DNA of 33,740 nucleotides from Corallochytrium limacisporum (lineage: Eukaryota > Opisthokonta): contig PDIP01000067.1 in assembly GCA_002811645.1 (NCBI GenBank), forward strand, positions 54,550 through 88,289. The letters run 5' to 3'. Within the stretch, counting starts at the first letter, position 1, and the number at the start of each line of letters is the position of its first letter. A program made the position numbers and the translations under genes. Shown here one piece after another: positions 1 to 7,545 of the stretch. Under the pieces are notes generated by a model. That model was not told where the DNA came from. It did not search any database and saw only the letters and a list, made by a program, of their open reading frames with translations.

Positions 1-971
1 AAACGAAGCTTTCAAACCATAATGTAAATTATGCACTTTTTTATTGAACAGAGGTTGGTACGTCTTTGTGTATTGCAATCTTGGGGGAGTGTGTTGAAGG
101 GGAGGGGGGGGGGAGGATGAAAATGAAGGAGAAGGGGGGGGGTTTAGATCCTGGGTCTCATTTCCTCACGCCCCTCCCGCATCTTTGCTTCCTGTTCCTC
201 TTCCACGATCCGTAGCAGAAAGAGAGGAAAAAATTTATCCACAACGCGCATCCGGGAATATAGACTCCAAATAATTTCAATAGGCGATCTATTGGAAAAC
301 CCAAATGACGCACGGGCGGGAACTTTTTGGACTGGGTAAGCACTGGAGACAGCATTCGGGCTGGCGTGTCGCTAGTGTGCGGGTGTGTCGTTGCCTTCGA
401 CTGAAAACTGTCCAGTGTCGCATTGGCGTGCGCAGTTTTGGCGGTACATCGGTGTAGAAGGAAGCGGAGTATACCAATGGTACTTGTTGTGCCAATTTCA
501 AGACGGAATCCGCTGTGCAGCAGCTGTTGTGTACAATTCTATACCACCGTATAATCACAAGGGTGTATCTGATCAATTAGAAGATGACTCCAGCCCCACT
601 GGAGACACACGCGGATAGATATCCCGACGAGGTGAGGGAGTGCGCAGCCTCCCCCGGCTATCCCCCGTGAAGGACAGGTGGGGCCGGGGGGAAGAGGGGG
701 GGAAGGACTGGCAGCCAGTCGCAGACATACGCAGACTCTACAGCTCATAAACTGAATTGCGGCATCGGCTCCTGTGCCTGACCGATGGATGATTGGTACA
801 TTCAGGGACATATTTACAAAGCAAATGAGATGTATACATTTACATGAGCAGGTCAAGGAGCAGTACGTAGGTATTTAATTGCTTTTCTGTGAGGATAACT
901 CGGGGCCTCAGTTTTCTTCTGCCAACCTTGTTCAACCCGGATCTGCGTATTTTCGCTTCATGTCTAGCACC
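1..971. other. intergenic, no recognised gene
   Basis: No frame here gives a recognisable protein. The longer frames (385-618 plus; 289-576 and 539-856 minus) overlap each other and have low-complexity, cysteine/arginine-rich translations typical of chance ORFs. The stretch contains G-runs near 101-112 and 134-142. A short perfect palindrome (CATAAT-gtaa-ATTATG) lies around 19-34. TTTATT at 40-45 would read AATAAA on the minus strand, so the 3' end of a minus-strand transcript is possible but unsupported. The right-hand part should hold the promoter and 5' UTR of the gene starting at 972. Confidence 0.5.
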
Positions 972-2314
972 ATGTACAGACACAACTTCGTCTACGGTCT
1001 TGTTCTCGCATCTCTGTCCTCTCATACGCTGGCATTCTCTTCAGCAGAGCACAAAGCCATTGGAGATGGTCTCAATTTGCGGTTCCTCTCGGATCCCACT
1101 GATCCCCATTCCGAAACCGTTGAGCGTTTGGCCGGCGACTACCCTCTAATCGATGTTCCCGATGTAGGCACCATTACTTATGGTGACCTTGTTGCTGCCC
1201 CCGACTACTTTGGTCTGCCTAGCGATCCGCTGGCTGACTCCGATGACAATGACAGGGACATGGAGACGCGCGCCCAGGGGTGGTTCCAATCCTGGTACCA
1301 AATCATGGATGGCAAGAATGAGTTTGGTTTCGGATCCAAATCATACCAAAACCTCATTTTCAACAAAATCTATCCCACCGAGAAGGAGCATGCCTTCCAG
1401 GCCATTGCTGAAGGCAAGGATCCAGCCATTAACTGGCCCTCTTGGGAGAATGAACTGCGCCTAATGACAGCTCTCAGAGACTGGGACGCCTCTACCTACC
1501 TGACCCTGGAGGGTCACAACATTGACCACTGCCAAGACCACGGAGATGCCAAGAAGGCCTACAGGGCCATGCGACTGCTGGCCCTCCAGACGGCCCTAGA
1601 AGCGGGTCGGAACAAGCAGGAAGACGGACTGCGAATGGCATACATGATGAATGCATTTGCGGATCACTTCCTCAGCGATCAATTCGCTTCCGGACACACG
1701 CGCGTGCCTCGCAGGAAGCTCATGGATGTCCTTGGACCCGACTGTGGCGGACAATGGACCTTGAAGGAGCATGACTATGAAAATGAGGTTGGATTGTTGC
1801 TCCAGAATCAAAATGAGACATGGCGTGCCAGGGGTGACAAAGAGTATTTCACCGACAAGAACGCAGCTCATCTCGCCGTGCCAACGCGACCGTGGCCGTA
1901 TCAGCGCAGGGTGTCTTCGATATGTACCTTGGTGCGATGCGTGGGGATCCGATTGACATCGACGATCCCAAATGGTTTGAGGCCTGGGACTACGTTCCCA
2001 GCTCAGACCTTTTCCAGAATTTCCCGCCTCTGTTCAAGGTGGCCGATGACGGTACTCTGTTGATTCGCAGCTCCATTACCGACATTTACGAGCGAAACTA
2101 TGTGCCAATGGGCGACCACAGTTTTCTGCTATGTGAGATGAAGATGGAGTGGGACGGACATAAACTGAAGGATCGCGAGTACAAGGGTGATGTCTGCAGT
2201 GATGAAATACCATGCGCTAATGGCAACAAGTGCTCTGACAGTGAATACGGTACTTGTGGTGTGACCCCAGACACCAGTCGACGCCGCCGCAATGTGGAGG
2301 ACATGGGCTTCTGA
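972..2314 (+). CDS. secreted PLC/P1-nuclease-like zinc protein, frameshifted
   Basis: Probably a secreted metal-dependent hydrolase of the phospholipase C/P1 nuclease fold; substrate unknown. The ATG at 972 is preferred over 960 because it has A at -3 (agcaccATG) and is followed directly by a signal peptide (hydrophobic VYGLVLASLSS, then LAFSSAEHK). The diagnostic segment is DHFLSDQFASGH, giving His232, Asp236 and His242. This H-x3-D-x5-H spacing is that of zinc ligands in the PLC/P1 family. A later EHDYENEVGL block (DNA about 1767-1796) may supply another ligand. The frame is open to about 1874. The protein-like sequence then continues one frame over (ANATVAVSAQGVFDMYLG...) to TGA at 2312-2314, with a cysteine-containing tail. 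Reading across the break would give about 447 residues. The break has no intron signals and no slippery heptamer, so a missing base in the assembly or a real indel is likely. The gene converges on the hydroxyacid oxidase gene, with a 176 bp gap. Family assignment rests on the His/Asp motif only. Confidence 0.7.
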
Positions 2315-2490
2315 AGAATTGATTTCCCTTCGTCTACGTGAGACTTGTAGTGTCTTGACACACAGCACACTCTAAATACAAGCGCAGAAAATATTGTACT
2401 CTTATCGATGTCATATTGATGTGGATGTTGATTGTTCGCACCTTCACCGTTCTTGCCGTCGTACCGAGCTGTTTTTCGACGTGACAGCAA

Positions 2491-3627
2491 CTACAGTCGG
2501 GACAGGTACTCAACAGCATTCTTTACCATGCTGGGCTCCAAATCACTGACCTTACTGGCACCAACAAGGGCCATGCTCAGCTTCAATTCCTCTCGCAGAA
2601 TTTGCAAGATATCGTATGCTCCCTGTTGCCCGTTGCATGCCATACCCCAGAGAATGGGACGACCAATGAATACGGCCTGCGCACCCAAAATCAGTGCCTT
2701 CATGGCATCGGAGCCGCGGCGGATACCACCGTCGATCCAAACTTCACACTTCTTGCCCGATTGACGTACCGCTTGCACCACCTCGGGCAAGGCATCAATG
2801 GTTGCAGAGACAGTGTCCAGTTGCCTTCCTCCGTGGTTGCTCACCACGATCACATCCACTCCGTACTTTACAGCCATTGTAGCGTCCTCGTGGGTGAGGA
2901 TACCCTTTGCTGCAATAGGCAGCTTGGTGATACTGCGTAGCCACGCGATGAAATCCCAAGTCAGGCGAGGGTCGATCTGGTTGGCAATATAGGCGGCAAG
3001 ACCACTGTCCTTGTCGTTCCCGGAAGCACCACTGAATTTCTTGTCCGACTTAAGCTCTTGGAAATTTGCAATGCCTAGGTTTGGAGGAAGAGCAAAGAGG
3101 TCTCGCTGGTCCGCGTCGCGTTTGCCCAAGAAGGCAGTGTCCACTGTGACTACAATGGCCTTGTATCCCTTTCGCTCCGCCCTCCGAACCAGTTGTTCGG
3201 TGATCTTTCGGTCCTTATACACATAGAGCTGGTAGAACCGCAGACCTGCATCTGCATTGTCTGCGACATCTTCAAGGGAGGTGGTACTGAGACTGCTGAG
3301 GATAAAAGCAGTCCCTTGGCGAGCAGTCGCAGTGGCGGACCCAATCTCCCCGTCCGGGTGGGCCATTCGATGAAATGCAGTCGGGGCCACACATATTGGC
3401 ATGCTCACGCGATGGCCCAGAACAGTAGTTGACAGGTCCACGTCACCTACATCACGCAGAATGCGAGGTCGCAACCGCAAACGTTGGTAAGCTTCCATGT
3501 TGTCTCTCAATGTGATTTCATCCTCAGCACCAGACTTGTAGTACCCGATAGCATTCGAGCCAAGCTTTTTCAGGGCTAAAGTCTCATAGTCATTCACGGT
3601 GACCAGCCGGTTTCCCAGTTGAGCCAT
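2491..3627 (-). CDS. HAO: peroxisomal FMN-dependent 2-hydroxyacid oxidase
   Basis: An FMN enzyme of the glycolate oxidase/hydroxyacid oxidase family, oxidising a short 2-hydroxyacid such as glycolate or lactate to the 2-oxoacid with release of hydrogen peroxide. The 378-residue frame spans the whole TIM barrel; human HAO1 is about 370. Active-site features are intact: Tyr29 in the IGYYKSGA segment, Tyr132 in FYQLYVYKDR, Lys241 in IAAKG, the catalytic base His265 with Arg268 in SNHGGRQLD, and the phosphate-binding DGGIRRGSD (299-307) and GAQAVFIGRP (315-324). The protein ends in Ser-Arg-Leu, a recognised variant of the PTS1 peroxisomal signal. The start ATG at 3625-3627 has A at -3, and the N-terminus begins where the family does. 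Sequence alone does not decide between glycolate, lactate and longer-chain substrates. No intron is needed. It converges with the PLC-like gene and diverges from the MEAK7-like gene across a 2.3 kb region. Confidence 0.93.
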   Translation of the reverse strand: MAQLGNRLVTVNDYETLALKKLGSNAIGYYKSGAEDEITLRDNMEAYQRLRLRPRILRDVGDVDLSTTVLGHRVSMPICVAPTAFHRMAHPDGEIGSATATARQGTAFILSSLSTTSLEDVADNADAGLRFYQLYVYKDRKITEQLVRRAERKGYKAIVVTVDTAFLGKRDADQRDLFALPPNLGIANFQELKSDKKFSGASGNDKDSGLAAYIANQIDPRLTWDFIAWLRSITKLPIAAKGILTHEDATMAVKYGVDVIVVSNHGGRQLDTVSATIDALPEVVQAVRQSGKKCEVWIDGGIRRGSDAMKALILGAQAVFIGRPILWGMACNGQQGAYDILQILREELKLSMALVGASKVSDLEPSMVKNAVEYLSRL

Positions 3628-3794
3628 TATGAAACCGTAAAACGTATCTAATTTGTTCGCTTCTGGGCACTGATGATTCCTCGTTCTGATATGCTCTCAG
3701 TAATCTTAAACACGCACAAATACCCGCAAAGACTACCGAAGCGGGACAGCCACTTTGCGATCACACAGTTGATGTCCCTTGGGACTGTCCACCA

Positions 3795-3838
3795 ACTTGG
3801 TTGAAAACCCCCCCGGGGGGGGGGGGCTTCAACCAAGT
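3795..3838. repeat. inverted repeat with C-run/G-run centre
   Basis: A perfect 11-base inverted repeat (ACTTGGTTGAA at 3795-3805, TTCAACCAAGT at 3828-3838) encloses AA, seven C, twelve G and a C. The C and G runs can pair, so one strand could fold into a near-continuous hairpin of about 18 bp. It lies about 170 bp upstream of the hydroxyacid oxidase start. It may be a transposon footprint, a regulatory hairpin or a replication hotspot; the sequence does not say which. Confidence 0.75.
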
Positions 3839-4788
3839 ATTTGGGATGGCCATTCGTCAGACATTTGCCCTGTGGCAGCTAGAGACTTCACTCGTCACCG
3901 TCCCAATGCTTCCTCCCTCGCTCCGGAAGGGCGGCCCAGCAGTGGCGATGAGTTATCCAATGAAGAAAATAAACAAAAAAATTAACAGCTGGTGGGGTCA
4001 GTGACACGGCATCGGCCAGCAGAAGCGTTTGCTCATCATTGAATCGTGCAAACACTGCCCTTTGTCCCAAAATTAGACACCCACAGCTGTTCATTATTTT
4101 CGTCAGCAATCGACAAACTGCACAATATACGAGTGAGCCCCCACTGTGGACACCCGCGATCCGATCTTGTTCACAATACCCGCGGTCCGATGCGCATGTC
4201 GCTTCACCGCCGCGTTCAGCAAACGTCAAGGCCACCTGCAGTAAGTCAGGGTACCAGATGGTGTACAGTGCGCAACGAAGAGGAGTCCGAATCGAGAGTC
4301 CGCGGCCCGTGCGAACTGAACACAAAAGGAGGGTGTGACGTACTTGTGGGTCCCTTTGCCGATAGAAAATGCCCCGCTGAAGCAATGGGCCATCGGTCAG
4401 GCTACAGGCAGAGCACTACCACCTGTCTTCCACCGCAATCGCCGGCCTAGCGCCCCTTTCCTTACCCATTTGCCTCCCCTTCCTATCCTGGCCCTCACAC
4501 CGATGCCCTGTCGGTATATTCGCTATAGACTTCCACCCTGTTCATTACTATCGGATTCAATATTTCAATAACTTCGTGATCTTGATTGGGGGAAGGGGGG
4601 ACATTGTAAATAATAGACTCCCATTGGGCCCCCCAGCGGCCAGCCCTTCCCAACGATCCGAAGTTCAAAGTTGGGGGAGGGGGTGGCACGGGTGGGGGGG
4701 GGGCTCGAGGCTGCTGTGCCATTGGCTGTGAGCTCGCTTGCTGCCTGCTAACACTGGAACTGAGTGAGTACCTGACCGTTCGAAATTG

Positions 4789-4838
4789 GAACCCCCCCCG
4801 GTGGGGTTCACTTTGTGAAAGGGAAGTACCAGTGGTAC
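4789..4838. repeat. cluster of three short inverted repeats
   Basis: Three small inverted repeats lie almost end to end: GAACCCC/GGGGTTC (4789-4795 and 4803-4809) around a C-run, TTCAC-ttt-GTGAA just after it (about 4807-4819), and GTACC-agt-GGTAC (4826-4838). They could be protein-binding sites or folding elements in the upstream region of the MEAK7-like gene. Function is not shown. Confidence 0.5.
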
Positions 4839-5956
4839 CGTTGATTGGGGGGGGAGGAGGTTAGATATCGCAGTTTGAATGATAACAGGGAACCAAAGAA
4901 GAAAGGAATCAAGAGGACAGGTGGTAGGCACTGACACCAGCTGAATTCACAGAGCGATGGACGCAAAGGGCAGGATACTCAAGACAGGCGAAAGAAAAAA
5001 CAAAGGAACACAACTGTATTTCCCGAGACAAACACGCCACCACCACGGCCATGCCACAACAAGTTTGGTCGTTTTCTTGCCCCCTTCCCCATATCCTTTC
5101 TACCATCGCTCCGGCTTCTTCTTTATCGGTTCCACCGTCCTCTGCAGATACATACTCGTACGTACTATTACAACCCAAGCACTGGCGAGTGTCTCCATTT
5201 GGTGTTGGATGGTTGGGGTGTTGCTAGTTCCTGTTGCTCCCTGTTCTGTTCCGTCGTTTGCTCCATTTCGTTCCACGGGACACCTACACTCTCACCACTC
5301 AGACTGCGGTGTTGTCCAGTGGTGCCGCTGTTGCTGTGTTCTCGTGCATGAGAATATTCGACCCAATGTTCGACCCCGTACTACCACTAAACGTTGTTAC
5401 CACTGGAATCTTCGGCAGTGTCACAAGGCGGCGGGCACAACACCACTGTCCCCACCACAACCAACCAACAGGGAGACCTAATAAGAGGGGGCTGGACAGA
5501 CCGCCATAGCATATGAGAGGGGCCAAAAGCGGTGTGAGGCGGCCATCTCACTTGGAATAGTAACTCAGTGCGAGTGGCTTTGCTGAGAAAGGAAAGAGAG
5601 TGTGGGAGATGAGGCGATGGTGTGAGTTTCAGAGACAGTCGCATGAGCACAGAAGTGCTTTTTAGATGTTTGGCCATTTTAGCAGCGTGGATGGTTGTTA
5701 CAGTTTCAAGAAATGGACAACAAATGGACACCCAACACAGCTAGCTGTAATTGCACTGCTCTGAATTGATGGGTATAAGGGCACTGATATTGCAATGACT
5801 TAGGATACGTTTGGTGATAGACCTGGTTGCTAGTTCACGAAACATCCAAGGACCACGACTTTCGGAGCAATTTATGGCTATGGAATCTGGCATGAAAAGC
5901 AACAGTTCACTAGTGGATAGAGGATAGGTTACGATAAGGACAAGTTTGCTTTGTTC

Positions 5957-7420
5957 ATGGGTTGCAACGGGTCCAAAAACCTTCCAGTGGAGCAGCCCCC
6001 GAAGGACCCGAACAGCGAAGACGAGAACAACGACCCTCGCAACGGCTCTGATCCAGCTGGTCAGTCAAAACAGAACCTCGCCGACGACCACTTCGAAAAG
6101 GACAACATGGGTGGCGGTCAGAGTAAGGACCAAACGGTCGCCAAGGCCAAGTCAATGCTTAGCACAGCTGAGTACAGATGTGTTTGTGAGGCATTTGAGA
6201 ACCTTACAGGAAACTCCAAGGATCCTGATGCTGCTATCACAAAACGCCAGTGGGTGAATTACATAACCACTCTCAGTGTGCCAGTGGGTGCTGGCTTCTT
6301 TGATGCTTTTTTGAGCACAGGACCGCCCCTAGACGAAGATCCTGGCACGGTCATCAAAGGCATGCCCTTCAGTGCATATCTAATGGGATGCGCAATATTC
6401 CTTAGTCGCAACGTGGAGAAGATCAGTCTGCTGGTGGCACGTATGCTCATCGGTGAAAATGTGCAGTTCACCATGGAAAGGCTGGCAGAACTTTTGCAGG
6501 CACTGATCGCGTCGGCAATGAACATGGATGAGACGGCGGAATCGGCGGGCAGGTTGGCGCAATATTTCCTGGAGCGCATTAAGAAGTATGAGCAGGAGGC
6601 AGAGACGCATACTGTGGTACCCACACATGGCATCACCACTCTGGCACGGTTGGAACCCATCTTTTGCGACATACTGTACGTTATTGTCTCACAAAGCATC
6701 ATTGCTCCCTTCAGTACCAGTGCCCAGGACGTACTCTCTGCACCGGCCCTGTCACCTAACATGAAGGGCGGTAGTGGTATGGGACTACTGGACACGCCAA
6801 TGGCCTCACTACTGTCCTACCAAATGTCTGCCGAGTGCCGCAAACGGTGGTCAGTGGTCTACAGCCGCCGCAAGGATGGAGCATCCTTTGCCAAGTTCCA
6901 GCAGACCCTTCTGAAGAGTGGACAGTGCGTTGTGGTGATTCGTGACAGGGGTGGATTCGTGTTTGGATGCTACAACTTCACTCGCTGGAGGCAGGCTGCA
7001 CAATTTTACGGGGACAGTCGATCTTTTGTGTTCAGTGCGAAGCCGAAGGTAGCCATCCATACCCCACAAGGACATAATGACAACTACATGTACCTGAACT
7101 TTGGACAGCAGACCCTGGCAAACGGGTTTGGTGTGGGTGGACAGATGGGCTATCATGCAATTTGGATTGACCAAAACTTTGAAGATGGGCACTGCAAGGG
7201 CAATCCGAGCACAACGTATGGAAATCCTCAATTCACAGAGAACGAAGAATTTGAGGTTGCAGATATTGAAGTCATTGAGGTGTGCCCGCCGCCCAAGGAT
7301 GAGGACGAGGAAGATGGCGCCGGCACCTCCATCTTGGACAAGGACCAAGAAACGAACCTGGTTATGGAACTAGCCGGACGTGGACAAAAGTCAAAGCACA
7401 TTCGGCAAGCAAAGGATTAG
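5957..7420 (+). CDS. MEAK7: MEAK7-like TLDc-domain protein, N-acylated
   Basis: A 487-residue protein with a C-terminal TLDc domain at about 282-443. The domain is recognised by the LLSYQMSAECRKRWSVVYSRRKDG opening, the GQCVVVIRDRGGFVFGCYNF core, the FVFSAKPKV strand, the NDNYMYLNFGQQTLANGFGVGG block and the final FEVADIEVIEV strand. The preceding helical region (about 65-260) matches the EF-hand-like layout of the human mTOR-associated protein MEAK7 (about 456 residues). The start ATG at 5957 yields MGCNGS, a good N-myristoylation signal with Cys3 available for palmitoylation; MEAK7 is also myristoylated and acts at lysosomal membranes. The start lacks a purine at -3 but has G at +4. An acidic stretch (KDEDEEDGAG) follows the TLDc domain, with about 45 extra residues at the C-terminus. 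Stop TAG is at 7418-7420, and the gene converges on the Kdo transferase gene with a 125 bp gap. Orthology to MEAK7 rather than another TLDc protein is inferred from architecture and the acylation signal. Confidence 0.85.
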   Translation: MGCNGSKNLPVEQPPKDPNSEDENNDPRNGSDPAGQSKQNLADDHFEKDNMGGGQSKDQTVAKAKSMLSTAEYRCVCEAFENLTGNSKDPDAAITKRQWVNYITTLSVPVGAGFFDAFLSTGPPLDEDPGTVIKGMPFSAYLMGCAIFLSRNVEKISLLVARMLIGENVQFTMERLAELLQALIASAMNMDETAESAGRLAQYFLERIKKYEQEAETHTVVPTHGITTLARLEPIFCDILYVIVSQSIIAPFSTSAQDVLSAPALSPNMKGGSGMGLLDTPMASLLSYQMSAECRKRWSVVYSRRKDGASFAKFQQTLLKSGQCVVVIRDRGGFVFGCYNFTRWRQAAQFYGDSRSFVFSAKPKVAIHTPQGHNDNYMYLNFGQQTLANGFGVGGQMGYHAIWIDQNFEDGHCKGNPSTTYGNPQFTENEEFEVADIEVIEVCPPPKDEDEEDGAGTSILDKDQETNLVMELAGRGQKSKHIRQAKD

Positions 7421-7545
7421 GAGTAAGTGGTAAGAGATGAGAAACAGAAGGTTTGTTATAGTTTATAGTACAGAAAATTACATGATTTCGATTTCAGAAA
7501 AGCCGACTTTTTGCATGAACAGATAGGCTTGGTACTGGCATTTTC

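Larger units (their letters stand above)
3628..5956. other. long divergent intergenic region
   Basis: This 2.3 kb stretch lies between the 5' ends of the hydroxyacid oxidase and MEAK7-like genes and must hold both promoters. Frames here (for example 3888-4385 minus, starting only at TTG, and 4957-5481 plus, 174 codons from an ATG) have no recognisable domain. A proline-rich minus frame at 4495-4722 simply translates a G-rich tract. Non-coding structure is more notable: a strong inverted repeat at 3795-3838, shorter ones at 4789-4838, and a possible short exon ending in GTAAGT at 4241. Confidence 0.55.

Noticed and set aside
1860-1900. Programmed -1 ribosomal frameshift in the PLC-like gene
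   Set aside because: No X-XXY-YYZ heptamer or obvious downstream structure is present at the junction.
3888-4385. 165-codon minus-strand ORF
   Set aside because: It opens only at TTG and overlaps plus-strand frames of equal length; no recognisable protein.
4770-4800. tRNA-like GTTCGAAAT T-loop
   Set aside because: The flanking bases do not pair as a T-stem, and no acceptor or anticodon arm is visible. Other TTCGA sites checked also failed.
4957-5481. 174-codon plus-strand ORF with an ATG
   Set aside because: The translation has no domain, an odd His/Cys/Trp composition and no codon regularity like the real genes.
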